Shown here: positions 1-7,294 of the stretch, piece after piece
Numbering within the stretch: position 1 is the stretch's first letter
Layout: the number at the start of each line of letters is the position of its first letter
DNA from: a virus
Reading direction: 5' to 3' (one strand)
DNA length: 64,000 bases
Virus record (IMG/VR): IMGVR_UViG_3300013006_000023
Coordinates: 43,652 to 107,651 of that record
Notes under the pieces: model-generated
Databases searched by the model: none
What the model saw: the letters and a program-made list of their open reading frames with translations, nothing else
What the model was told of the DNA's origin: nothing
Program-made: the position numbers and the translations under genes

Positions 1-1
1 A

Positions 2-418
2 GCCAAGCGCAATGAAAAAGAAGGTGAAGGAGATTCAATGGATGCAGACGATAAAAAGATTGCTGAAGCTAACAAATACTCAGGAACAACTCTTCGAGCT
101 CTAACTGTAAAAAATCGATTCATTCCTCCATTCCTTGAAGCAGAGATGTATCTTTCCTTCAAGACAGGTTTAAACAAATACAGTGGTCTACTTGCCATGG
201 CAGCTGCACGTGGCATTGTTGAGCAAGCTGGCGCCACATATTCTGTGGGCATCACATCAGGCAAGTACAAGAAGGGTGATAAGCTTGGTTATGCCAAGAC
301 TTTTGCCAAAGATCCTTTATTTTACGAAGAATTTATTATACCTGAATTAGACAAACGTCTTGTATTAGATTACCAGTATAACTCTAATGAAGCGCAAGCA
401 GAAGAGCCCATCCAGTAA
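2..418 (+). CDS. uvsX: RecA/UvsX-like recombinase, C-terminal part (5' end outside window)
   Basis: The reading frame is open to the left edge of the window, so this is the C-terminal ~138 residues of a longer protein; the in-frame ATG at 38 is internal. The segment KNRFIPPFLEAEM, then a Gly-Leu-rich helix and a GATYS/GDKLGYAKTF region, follows the layout of the RecA C-terminal core (KNRF...PF...AE, GINKYG-type helix, AGAWYS, GQGK). The family makes the ATP-dependent strand-exchange filament used in phage recombination and recombination-dependent replication. The Walker motifs lie upstream of the window, so the call rests on the C-terminal pattern only. The 3' end overlaps queC by 32 nt, suggesting co-transcription. 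Confidence 0.7.
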   Translation, partial: AKRNEKEGEGDSMDADDKKIAEANKYSGTTLRALTVKNRFIPPFLEAEMYLSFKTGLNKYSGLLAMAAARGIVEQAGATYSVGITSGKYKKGDKLGYAKTFAKDPLFYEEFIIPELDKRLVLDYQYNSNEAQAEEPIQ

Positions 419-1133
419 AGTCGTAGTGCCCGTCAGTGGTGGCATGGATAGCAGTGTTCTGTTGCATTTTGCTGCTAGCAAGTATGACAAAGTAATTGCA
501 GTTAATTATGACTACGGTCAAAAACACCGTGATAAGGAACTCAATTGTGCATCATTTCAAATTGAATCGGTTGACACACCGATTGATAGTCTACATTTAA
601 AATTACCGTTTTTTAAAGATATATGTCAAGTTTCTTCACTCCTTAATAATAAAGTTGCTGTTGCCAAGGCTAAAGATGTAATGGGTGATCCACAGACTGT
701 AAACTATGTTCCATACAGAAACTTAATGTTACTTAGCATTTCATTGGCCATTGCAGAAAATTATCAGGCCAGCACTGTTTTTCATGGTGCGGCTCAAGCC
801 GATAGTGTAGCGGGGTTTTGGGATGGCAGTGAAGAATTTTTGGAGCAAATTAATAATGTATCGGCTTTGAATCGTAGAAATAAAATTACAGTTGCAGCAC
901 CATTGATTGACAAATCAAAGCAAGAAATCATAAAGCTCGGTATGAAGCTTGGTGTCGATTTTAGTCAGACTTGGACCTGTTACGAGGGTGAAGAGCAAGC
1001 CTGTGGTGAATGTACTGCATGCTCATTGCGCATCAAGGGCTTCATGGATGCTGGGTACATAGACCCTGTTTCATATAAAATCTCATTACCCTGGAACAAA
1101 TACAACTGCAAACCTATCAGTCGCTGTAACTAA
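387..1133 (+). CDS. queC: QueC, 7-cyano-7-deazaguanine (preQ0) synthase
   Basis: QueC converts 7-carboxy-7-deazaguanine to preQ0 using ATP and ammonia. The 248-residue product has the PP-loop SGGMDSS at residues 17-23, the YDYGQKHRDKE segment typical of the family, and the zinc site CYEGEEQACGECTAC (Cys198, 206, 209, 212) followed by the conserved LRIKGF. All key residues are present and the length is close to cellular QueC, so it looks active. In phages preQ0 is normally a precursor for deazaguanine bases in DNA that block host restriction. The gene overlaps the recombinase and is convergent with the next gene. The partner enzymes (FolE, QueD, QueE, and the DpdA transglycosylase) are not in this window; a class II glutaminase lies 0.9 kb downstream. 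Confidence 0.93.
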   Translation: MKRKQKSPSSKVVVPVSGGMDSSVLLHFAASKYDKVIAVNYDYGQKHRDKELNCASFQIESVDTPIDSLHLKLPFFKDICQVSSLLNNKVAVAKAKDVMGDPQTVNYVPYRNLMLLSISLAIAENYQASTVFHGAAQADSVAGFWDGSEEFLEQINNVSALNRRNKITVAAPLIDKSKQEIIKLGMKLGVDFSQTWTCYEGEEQACGECTACSLRIKGFMDAGYIDPVSYKISLPWNKYNCKPISRCN

Positions 1134-2025
1134 AATTACCCCTATCAACTGGCGCCTGTCTTAATCCAAACTCTTGCTTGGCTGCTGTATATACATCATC
1201 GCCCTCTGGATATTCATCTACTGTTGGAGCTTCACCTGTACCCTCCCCTTCGCTTTGTTTGGTTTCACTTGCCGGCATGTAGCTATTCTTATATTTCAAT
1301 GAATCAATGAAGTCTCTTATAAATTCTTTATCTTTGGACTTGGTTACATCATAAGCACGTGTTGTAGCTTCAATAACCTCATTCTCAAGTTCAGGTGATT
1401 CATAAATATCTCCTTTGTCAATCTTGATTTCATCAGGCAGTTCAACAAAAATTGGCATAAATTCTCTAATAAACTTTGTTGCCATATTCTTAACATAAGT
1501 GTTGGATGTTGCAACTGCATCCAAAGGCGAACCTGCTGGATGTTCTGTGCCAGTAATCGGCTTATTAATCATTCCTGCATCAACAGCTTGTTTTACTTTT
1601 ACCATTGTTGTGTTAACACCGCCTTCCACATCAACCCTTACAACATTTAACAAATTATCGATCACCCGCGCTGTATATTTTGCATCTGTGCCACCCAACT
1701 TTAACTCTGTTTTGATTAAATTTTCTAAATCTGCGCGAAACTTCATCTTGCTACCAGGATAGAAAAGCTGATACTCTTTACCATCAATAATGTTTGAACC
1801 GGGCTTAAAGAGCTTTGATTTGATGGCAGTCAACAAGCTATTGGCAATGTCGGTCTTTGTCTTGCCTTCTCTGGCTGCAGCTTTGCCGACACCATAACCA
1901 CCACCTGGTGTTTTCTCAATGTCACCGGTGTATCCCATATCACCCATGCCATAGATCGGAGCTTCAGAAAGCACTTTCTTTCTTTTCAAATATGCTTCAA
2001 ATATAAGACTGCAATCACTATTCAT
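1117..2025 (-). CDS. Hypothetical late protein, possible capsid-internal protein
   Basis: A 302-residue protein with no fold I recognise. The N-terminus (FEAYLKRKKVLSEAP, about residues 9-23) looks like the short amphipathic capsid-targeting peptides of T4 internal proteins, which end in an EA cleavage site. The rest is a Gly-rich segment (25-50), a mixed alpha/beta core, and an acidic, Ser/Thr/Pro-rich tail. It runs against the flanking genes, overlaps the end of queC by 17 nt, and has a late box (ATTAAATA) 7 nt before its ATG, so it is probably made late and may be a virion component. The function is inferred from promoter class and N-terminus only. Confidence 0.6.
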   Translation of the reverse strand: MNSDCSLIFEAYLKRKKVLSEAPIYGMGDMGYTGDIEKTPGGGYGVGKAAAREGKTKTDIANSLLTAIKSKLFKPGSNIIDGKEYQLFYPGSKMKFRADLENLIKTELKLGGTDAKYTARVIDNLLNVVRVDVEGGVNTTMVKVKQAVDAGMINKPITGTEHPAGSPLDAVATSNTYVKNMATKFIREFMPIFVELPDEIKIDKGDIYESPELENEVIEATTRAYDVTKSKDKEFIRDFIDSLKYKNSYMPASETKQSEGEGTGEAPTVDEYPEGDDVYTAAKQEFGLRQAPVDRGNFSYSD

Positions 2026-2026
2026 C

Positions 2027-2054
2027 TTGAATTATTTAATCTTATACATATAAT
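2027..2054 (+). promoter_or_regulatory. Sigma70-like promoter of the glutaminase gene
   Basis: TTGAAT, 16 nt, TATAAT. The predicted start near 2061 leaves a leader of about 14 nt that still carries GAGG, so this gene, which lacks ATG/GTG/TTG at its true start, keeps a ribosome-binding site. Confidence 0.55.
2033..2040 (-). promoter_or_regulatory. Late promoter box of the 1117-2025 gene
   Basis: ATTAAATA on the minus strand, 7 nt before the ATG at 2025. Confidence 0.5.
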
Positions 2055-2057
2055 AAT

Positions 2058-2064
2058 AAGGAGG
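2058..2064 (+). promoter_or_regulatory. Strong Shine-Dalgarno site supporting an ATT start
   Basis: AAGGAGG lies 10 nt before the ATT at 2075. It is one of the best ribosome-binding sites in the window and decides the start of the class II glutaminase, whose catalytic Cys codon directly follows the ATT. Confidence 0.65.
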
Positions 2065-2074
2065 TATAAAATAT

Positions 2075-2755
2075 ATTTGTGGAATATTTGGAGCCAAAGA
2101 GTTTACAGAATACGTTAAACTCTATAATTTGAACAAGAACAGGGGCACCTTTTCTTATGGTGGGCTATTGATTGATAACAAGATGCATGCCATTATTAAG
2201 AGCGCTGGAAAAATGCAGCTTAGTAAGAAGCTTGATATTGAATATGGAAAGACAAGAAAACCCATAAATACTTTCAAATATTACCTTGGCCACACACAAG
2301 CACCAACATCCTCAGAGAGAAACTACACACCTAGGACGTCACATCCTTTCTCTTTCAAAGATTGGCATGTAGCTCACAACGGTGTGCTCACCAATTACAA
2401 GCAGCTTCGTGAACTACTACCCAAGAAATCCTATAATGCAGTTGATACATCCGTTATACCGCCTCTTCTTGACCAAGCATACAAACAAACAAAAGACGAG
2501 ATTACTGCTATCCGTCATGTGCTAGGCTCACTACAAGGCACATTTGGCCTATGGATTTATAATCATAAGACACACCACATATACATAGCGCGATCTGGTA
2601 GCACCATATATGCAGATTTCCTTACAAATAGTTTTTCTTCAATAAAACAAGATAATTTTCATGAACTTGAAGAGGGATTAATTTATCTCATAACACCAGA
2701 AGGTATAACATCTGTGGGTAAATTCATACCAAATTCACCTTTCTTCACTAAATGA
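2075..2755 (+). CDS. Stand-alone class II (Ntn-type) glutamine amidotransferase, apparent ATT start
   Basis: Class II glutaminases use an N-terminal Cys to release ammonia from glutamine. Reading from ATT at 2075 gives Met-Cys-Gly-Ile-Phe-Gly, the exact family N-terminus, then GHTQAP (72-77), HNGVLTN (101-107, oxyanion region) and ARSGS, as in GFAT/GlmS. The first ordinary start, TTG at 2129, would remove the nucleophile. At 226 residues it is only the glutaminase domain, with no isomerase or synthetase half, so it must hand ammonia to a partner. The nearest candidate is QueC: archaeal and phage Gat-QueC fusions make archaeosine-type bases. The neighbouring glycosyltransferase (ATGA overlap) leaves an amino-sugar role open. 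Family call sure, partner inferred. Confidence 0.85.
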   Translation: MCGIFGAKEFTEYVKLYNLNKNRGTFSYGGLLIDNKMHAIIKSAGKMQLSKKLDIEYGKTRKPINTFKYYLGHTQAPTSSERNYTPRTSHPFSFKDWHVAHNGVLTNYKQLRELLPKKSYNAVDTSVIPPLLDQAYKQTKDEITAIRHVLGSLQGTFGLWIYNHKTHHIYIARSGSTIYADFLTNSFSSIKQDNFHELEEGLIYLITPEGITSVGKFIPNSPFFTK

Positions 2756-3426
2756 AAACTGCTTTTTATTTCTGTACCCGAAATACGCATGCTAAATCAA
2801 CACTGGCATTCAAATCTTTATTGCAAATAAATCAAAAATTAAATTTTGATATATTTTACAAATCAAACAACAAGGATGGCTTGTCAGTTAATTATAATTC
2901 CTTTCTTAAAGAAAAATCTGCTCAATATGATAACATTGTCTTCATGCATGATGATGTGTATGTAGACGATTTCAATATAATAGATAAACTTAAAAAAGCG
3001 CACGACAGTTTTGACATTGTTGGATTAGCAGGTGGGATAAACATGAAAATACAGAATCCTGCACTGTGGCATCTCATGTGCGGCGGCTTTCAAAGCAACA
3101 ACCTACGAGGTGCAGTTGCTCATTTTGTTTCTGAAAACATTATTAATATGACAAGCTTTGGCATAACACCATCACGAGTTGCTGTATTGGACGGCTTGTT
3201 CTTAAGCGTCAATTGCAAGGCAATAAATACCGCAGAATTTACTTTTAATGAAAATTACACCTTTCATCATTATGACATTTCAAGCTGTATAGATGCCAAT
3301 CAAAAGAAATTAAAATTGGGTGTGTATCCCATATGGGTTATTCACAAATCACCGGGGCTTTTAGACCCTAATAGTGCTCTGTATCTAGACAGCGAGCGCA
3401 AATTTCTCCAAGAATACCTTGATTGA
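2752..3426 (+). CDS. GT2-like glycosyltransferase (StrF-type domain)
   Basis: A 224-residue GT-A-type protein. It shows an N-terminal beta strand (TAFYFCTRN), a dD-rich segment FMHDDVYVDD that supplies the metal/nucleotide-sugar Asp residues, then a VGLAGG loop and a LDGLFLSVN acceptor-side segment. This order matches the small Glyco_tranf_2_5/StrF-like family, in which HDDV and GVAG motifs are conserved. It starts at an ATGA overlap with the glutaminase gene, so the two are translationally coupled. The sugar and the acceptor (modified DNA base, virion protein or host envelope) cannot be read from the sequence. Confidence 0.7.
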   Translation: MKTAFYFCTRNTHAKSTLAFKSLLQINQKLNFDIFYKSNNKDGLSVNYNSFLKEKSAQYDNIVFMHDDVYVDDFNIIDKLKKAHDSFDIVGLAGGINMKIQNPALWHLMCGGFQSNNLRGAVAHFVSENIINMTSFGITPSRVAVLDGLFLSVNCKAINTAEFTFNENYTFHHYDISSCIDANQKKLKLGVYPIWVIHKSPGLLDPNSALYLDSERKFLQEYLD

Positions 3427-3450
3427 AAATTCGTTTATTGATATTATAAT
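3423..3450 (+). promoter_or_regulatory. Sigma70-like promoter of the helicase gene
   Basis: TTGAAA, 16 nt, TATAAT, then 6 nt to the ATG at 3457. The predicted transcription start is the A of the start codon. Confidence 0.6.
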
Positions 3451-3456
3451 ACAGTT

Positions 3457-4779
3457 ATGGCTCAGTTAGATTTAGACTTTTTTGAGACTATCATAGCATA
3501 CAAATGTCTTACAGATGAAATATATCTGGCTTCTGTTATTGACCATCTAAATCCTATCTTCTTTAAGAACAAAGACACCAAAGCTATTTTTGAGCTAATA
3601 AAAGGGTTTTATACCAAAAATAGTGCTTGCCCCACTATAACTGAAATAAAGGCCTACCTGACAACTGACGAGTTAAAGACGTCTTTAAAAAATGTGGTAT
3701 CACTATTCACCGGCATAGACAAAAATTTTAATAACGATGAGCTAACTACAAATACAGAGAAATTTTTGAAAGAAAAAGCCGTCTACCATACAATGATGAG
3801 TGTAGTGGATGACATATCTAAAAACGATGTTGATACATCAAAAATATTAGAAAAATTCGATAAAGCTTGTAATATTACACTCACTACTCAAATAGGTTTA
3901 GATTTATTCACCGACATTGATATGGTAATAAATGACCTCAACTCCACAGAGAAATACATTCCCTCCAAATGGAAATGGCTTGATGATAAGATCGGTGGCG
4001 GGTTTCTAGAGAATGGCAGGTCGCTCTATCTTTTTGCTGGCGAGACCAACATCGGCAAGTCTATATTCTTAGGCAATGTAGCAGTCAACATTGCACAACA
4101 GGGCAAAACAGTTCTTCTTGTGTCTCTTGAAATGCCTGAACTCATATATGCAAAAAGATTATGCAGCAGTGTTTCAAAAATACCGCTAGGTCAGCTCAAG
4201 GCTGAATGTGTAACACTCAAGAATCAAATTAGTGAATATTGTCTCGAAAACCCGCAATCAAAAATTCTTATCAAAGAGTTTCCGCCAGCAACCATAACTG
4301 CACATCAACTCAAATCGTTTATTCAAAAAATAATTCAAAAAGGTATTAACATTGATGCCATAGTACTAGATTATGTCAATCTTCTTAAACCAGCTTTTGG
4401 TGATTCAAGCTATGAGCGTATTAAGAACTGTACAGAACATCTTCGTGCTCTGTCATATCATTTTAATTGTCCAGTCATCTCTGCAACACAACTCAATAGA
4501 GAAGGGTATGAAATTACTGATCCTGGTCTCAAGACAATATCTGAAAGTATAGGCTTAGCCATGACAGGTGATGTTATTCTGAGTATTTGGCAAGAAGATA
4601 CAGATAAAGAATTAGGCGTTATCAAAATGGGCTTCATGAAAAACCGGTTCGGTCCAAACTTCGGACATTGTTCTATGAGAATTGATTACTCGACCTTAAC
4701 AATTACAGAAGATGAGCATGCTAATGATACTGAGGGCAGTTCTAGTACAATTTCTACTCTTTCCAAGCTATCGTTATAA
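3457..4779 (+). CDS. gp41: Replicative DNA helicase, DnaB/gp41 family
   Basis: This hexameric 5'-3' helicase unwinds DNA at the phage fork and works with the primase encoded at 10312. The 440-residue product has a helical N-terminal domain (1-150) and a RecA-fold C-terminal domain with Walker A GETNIGKS at 195-202, a VSLEMPE segment (about 222-228), the Walker B-like IDAIVLDYVNLL, and a sensor segment ISATQLNREG. Length and motif order match T4 gp41. It is preceded by a sigma70-like promoter placed for a leaderless transcript, as expected of an early gene. There is no upstream Shine-Dalgarno site. Confidence 0.92.
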   Translation: MAQLDLDFFETIIAYKCLTDEIYLASVIDHLNPIFFKNKDTKAIFELIKGFYTKNSACPTITEIKAYLTTDELKTSLKNVVSLFTGIDKNFNNDELTTNTEKFLKEKAVYHTMMSVVDDISKNDVDTSKILEKFDKACNITLTTQIGLDLFTDIDMVINDLNSTEKYIPSKWKWLDDKIGGGFLENGRSLYLFAGETNIGKSIFLGNVAVNIAQQGKTVLLVSLEMPELIYAKRLCSSVSKIPLGQLKAECVTLKNQISEYCLENPQSKILIKEFPPATITAHQLKSFIQKIIQKGINIDAIVLDYVNLLKPAFGDSSYERIKNCTEHLRALSYHFNCPVISATQLNREGYEITDPGLKTISESIGLAMTGDVILSIWQEDTDKELGVIKMGFMKNRFGPNFGHCSMRIDYSTLTITEDEHANDTEGSSSTISTLSKLSL

Positions 4780-4783
4780 ACTG

Positions 4784-4809
4784 TTGATTTGCATTAAATA
4801 GTATATAAT
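4784..4809 (+). promoter_or_regulatory. Possible sigma70-like promoter of the bS21 operon
   Basis: TTGATT and TATAAT are present but only 14 nt apart, shorter than usual. A perfect small inverted repeat (ACAGT-A-ACTGT, 4812-4822) sits over the predicted transcription start and could be an operator. The gap from the helicase stop to the ATG at 4926 (146 nt) holds nothing else I can identify. Confidence 0.35.
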
Positions 4810-4925
4810 TAACAGTAACTGTGAATGGACTTAACCCCACTGAAAATTTGAGCTCGTATGAGTACACACATCTCTTTCTTTCCTTTTGTAGTTTTGTTAC
4901 ATTATTACATACTAAGAAATTAAAC

Positions 4926-5108
4926 ATGGCTAACGTCTTTATTATGCTATTGCAACGCGAGGATTTGAGAGATCTATTTAAAAAGTATTGCGACCTACAG
5001 AACAATTTTTCTGCAGTCACTTTTTTTCTTCAATTTGAGCCTGGACTTTATAAAAGTAAGTATATAATGAAGTATCTAAACAGTCATACCAACAATCTAC
5101 CATTATGA
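4926..5108 (+). CDS. Small hypothetical protein upstream of bS21
   Basis: A 60-residue protein starting at ATG 4926 (MANVFIMLLQRED); a GTG at 4821 would add 35 residues of poor coding character, so the shorter form is preferred. It is hydrophobic/aromatic in its middle, with no signal or catalytic motif. It ends in an ATGA overlap with the ribosomal protein gene, so it is translationally coupled to it and may act with it. No family recognised. Confidence 0.5.
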   Translation: MANVFIMLLQREDLRDLFKKYCDLQNNFSAVTFFLQFEPGLYKSKYIMKYLNSHTNNLPL

Positions 5109-5314
5109 ACCAACCAAATATAAATGCAGCAGTTATCTTAGATCCAAAAAAATGCACAGAGAAAATGTATTTTGATAAAATGTACACCAAGTTCAGCAGG
5201 CAAGTAATTACAAGCGGTGTTCTGGATGACCTTAGGTTAAGAAGACGGTTCTTAACACCATCCCAAAGAAAAAAACTCAAAGTTCAGCTTGCCAACAAGA
5301 GAAGATTTGCTTGA
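5105..5314 (+). CDS. rpsU: Phage-encoded ribosomal protein bS21
   Basis: A 69-residue basic protein whose residues 17-69 carry the bS21 pattern: an aromatic/basic helix (MYTKFSRQV), the turn SGVLDDLR, then RLRRRFLTPSQRKKLK and a Lys/Arg-rich end. bS21 sits next to the anti-Shine-Dalgarno sequence of 16S rRNA on the small subunit and helps initiation. Phage copies are known from aquatic myoviruses and are thought to exchange into host ribosomes and favour phage mRNA. The N-terminal extension of about 16 residues is not in cellular bS21. It lies in a run of stop/start overlaps (4926, 5105, 5311) among replication genes, so it is likely expressed early. Confidence 0.85.
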   Translation: MNQPNINAAVILDPKKCTEKMYFDKMYTKFSRQVITSGVLDDLRLRRRFLTPSQRKKLKVQLANKRRFA

Positions 5315-5952
5315 TTACAAATTTCGATAAACACATATACAATTCTTTTCTAAAAGCCTCACGCGCTTCAAAAAATCTGCCTTTCAACTATAGAAAGGAC
5401 TTTAACAAGCTTGATGACGTAAAATATGTATCTCTTAAAAGATTAAGCTCTTTTTTTAAAAGGTTTCCAAACATCTCAATGGACGATTTCTTTAGTGCGC
5501 CCTACACTCTCTATAAAGATGAGAATTTTTTCCCCATTGAATACTTTACAACATTAAAAGCTACAAAAGCCTATACGCTTTTTCAAAAAAATAAAATTAA
5601 TCAGGATCCCGATTCTGATGAACAGTTGAATAGCATCAAAAACTCTTTAATCTTTATTAAGAATTTTTGCAAAGAGAGTAACATAGACATAAAAAACTAC
5701 ATATGCAACAAAACCAACAATCAGCACTCATTTCTACTTCACCTGAGAGACCACAAGATAAACTTCTATACATTATTTGGCTTTTCAAATTTTGACACTG
5801 TGCTTAAGAGCATTAATCCTGATATTGTCAAATTTACTATTAACGAAGATCTTTACAATAAAGTCTCCTTCTTTAGAACCAAGCTGTATAATTCAAAAAA
5901 AGCCCTGAACCTTGTCACCCTGGGATTAGATAAAATTACGAAAAAGAGTTGA
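5311..5952 (+). CDS. Candidate gp59-like helicase loader
   Basis: A 213-residue, helix-rich, Lys/Phe/Asn-rich protein starting at TTG (TTGA overlap with bS21). Length matches T4 gp59 (217 residues), and the C-terminal half has the same spacing of segments as gp59: a LLQ-type helix followed by FYTLFGFSNF, then a long basic helix near the end. As in T4, it lies directly before the gp32 gene and near the helicase. gp59 loads gp41 onto gp32-coated DNA. Sequence similarity by eye is weak, so position and size carry much of the call; otherwise it is a hypothetical replication-region protein. Confidence 0.45.
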   Translation: MITNFDKHIYNSFLKASRASKNLPFNYRKDFNKLDDVKYVSLKRLSSFFKRFPNISMDDFFSAPYTLYKDENFFPIEYFTTLKATKAYTLFQKNKINQDPDSDEQLNSIKNSLIFIKNFCKESNIDIKNYICNKTNNQHSFLLHLRDHKINFYTLFGFSNFDTVLKSINPDIVKFTINEDLYNKVSFFRTKLYNSKKALNLVTLGLDKITKKS

Positions 5953-5976
5953 TTTATACATTATATCTGTTATTAT
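5949..5976 (+). promoter_or_regulatory. Sigma70-like promoter of the gp32 gene
   Basis: TTGATT, 16 nt, TATTAT, then 6 nt to the ATG at 5983. The -35 box overlaps the stop of the preceding gene. Confidence 0.55.
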
Positions 5977-5982
5977 TAGTTT

Positions 5983-6846
5983 ATGAGTACATTTACAACA
6001 TCCATGTTTGAGAGCATCAAAGGTGCTCTTTCCAAAAATAACGAAAAATCATCAGGTGCAAAGGATTTTATCCGCACAGAAGTAGGCAATACATACACTG
6101 TAAGATTGCTTCCCAATTTAAAGGACCCTACCAAAACATTTTTACATTATTATTCCTATGGCTGGAATAGCTTCGCTACCGGTCAACTCATTACTGCAGT
6201 AAGTCCATCCACATGGAACCAGAGGGATCCCATTGCAGAAGAGCGATATAAAGTTCTAAGAACAGGTACTGAGAAGGAAAAAGAGAGAGCCAAGGCCATC
6301 AACCGCACTGAACGCTGGCTTGTAAATTGTTATGTTGTTAATGATCCAGTTAATGCTGAGAATAACAACAAGGTAAAGATTCTTCGCTTTGGCCGTCAAC
6401 TGCATAAAGTAATTATGGAAGCTATTGAGGGTGAAGAAGCATCAGAGCTTGGTCCAAGAATTTTTGATCTGTCTCCAAAAGGCTGCAATCTTCGCATTAA
6501 AGTGGAAAAGCAGGGTGACTATCCAACCTATGTTTCATCTAAGTTTACAACACCCAAAGAGCTTGAAAATGTTGATGAGGATAGTTATGATAAGGTTTAC
6601 AAGAGCTCTTTTGACCTAGAATCGTACGTAACTGCAAAGAGTTATGATGAGCTCAAGAGTCTCATGGATACACATTATTATGCAACAAAGGATGTCGACG
6701 ATGAGGGCACAAGCACACCAGTCGTTCATACTGAGGTTAAGGCTTCTGCTCCAGTTCCCAGTGTTGCACCAACTAAGAGCGTGAAGATCTCCTCTAATAA
6801 GACTTCTGAAGATGACTCTATCAATGAGTTGCTCAAAGACCTATAA
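5983..6846 (+). CDS. gp32: Single-stranded DNA-binding protein, gp32-like
   Basis: gp32 coats ssDNA at the fork and organises helicase loading. The 287-residue protein has the gp32 order: a short basic N-terminal segment for cooperativity (about 1-25), a core opening with GNTYTVRLLPN and HYYSYGWNS, an OB-fold with aromatic residues, and a Ser/Thr/Pro-rich linker ending in an acidic C-terminal tail (DDSINELLKDL) of the kind that docks partner proteins. I do not see the T4 zinc Cys/His cluster in clear form, as in many cyanophage and other marine gp32 proteins. It has its own sigma70-like promoter placed for a leaderless mRNA. Confidence 0.9.
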   Translation: MSTFTTSMFESIKGALSKNNEKSSGAKDFIRTEVGNTYTVRLLPNLKDPTKTFLHYYSYGWNSFATGQLITAVSPSTWNQRDPIAEERYKVLRTGTEKEKERAKAINRTERWLVNCYVVNDPVNAENNNKVKILRFGRQLHKVIMEAIEGEEASELGPRIFDLSPKGCNLRIKVEKQGDYPTYVSSKFTTPKELENVDEDSYDKVYKSSFDLESYVTAKSYDELKSLMDTHYYATKDVDDEGTSTPVVHTEVKASAPVPSVAPTKSVKISSNKTSEDDSINELLKDL

Positions 6847-6849
6847 TCA

Positions 6850-7260
6850 ATGGATACATTCCGAGAGCTAACACCTGAAGAAATAAAGTTAACAACTATT
6901 CAGTTCATGGGACAGCATCTCATGGGTGAAATGAAAGAGTTGGATAGAAACATTATTTCCAAGAGTAATAGTCTCCAGGGATTGACATTAAGACCAGAAC
7001 AGATTATAGAAAGTGTGGGTGTATCGCCGCAAATAGCTTCTCCTGTCAATACTGTTAACCCTGGCATTAACTTGCAGCCAGCTCTTGCTCAGCAGATGCA
7101 ATTGTCTATCAATAATACTGCAGCAAGCAATGGCACACCCAATGATCCAAACCAACTTGAGTTTGACTTTAATAACTGTAACTATGCAAAACTAATTTTT
7201 GATAAACTTGATTACCTTGATATCAAAATGGATCGACTAATTGAGCTACTTAAAAAGTAA
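6850..7260 (+). CDS. Hypothetical protein between gp32 and clamp genes
   Basis: A 136-residue protein, 3 nt after gp32 and so probably co-transcribed. It has a predicted helical N-terminus (ELTPEEIKLTTIQF), a disordered Asn/Pro/Gln-rich middle (about 55-100), and a C-terminal helical segment ending in basic residues. The peptide QLEFDF (about 105-110) resembles clamp-binding motifs, and the next gene encodes the sliding clamp, so a clamp-binding accessory role is possible but not shown. No known family recognised. Confidence 0.6.
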   Translation: MDTFRELTPEEIKLTTIQFMGQHLMGEMKELDRNIISKSNSLQGLTLRPEQIIESVGVSPQIASPVNTVNPGINLQPALAQQMQLSINNTAASNGTPNDPNQLEFDFNNCNYAKLIFDKLDYLDIKMDRLIELLKK

Positions 7261-7289
7261 TTGATTTAGCTTCACTCTTACATTATAAT
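7261..7289 (+). promoter_or_regulatory. Sigma70-like promoter of the sliding clamp gene
   Basis: TTGATT, 17 nt, TATAAT, then 5 nt to the ATG at 7295; the best-spaced promoter of this class here. Confidence 0.62.
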
Positions 7290-7294
7290 ATGTT

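Noticed and set aside
4821-4925. GTG 4821 start for the small gene before bS21
   Set aside because: The added 35 residues have no protein-like pattern, and ATG 4926 is an ordinary start; kept only as an alternative.
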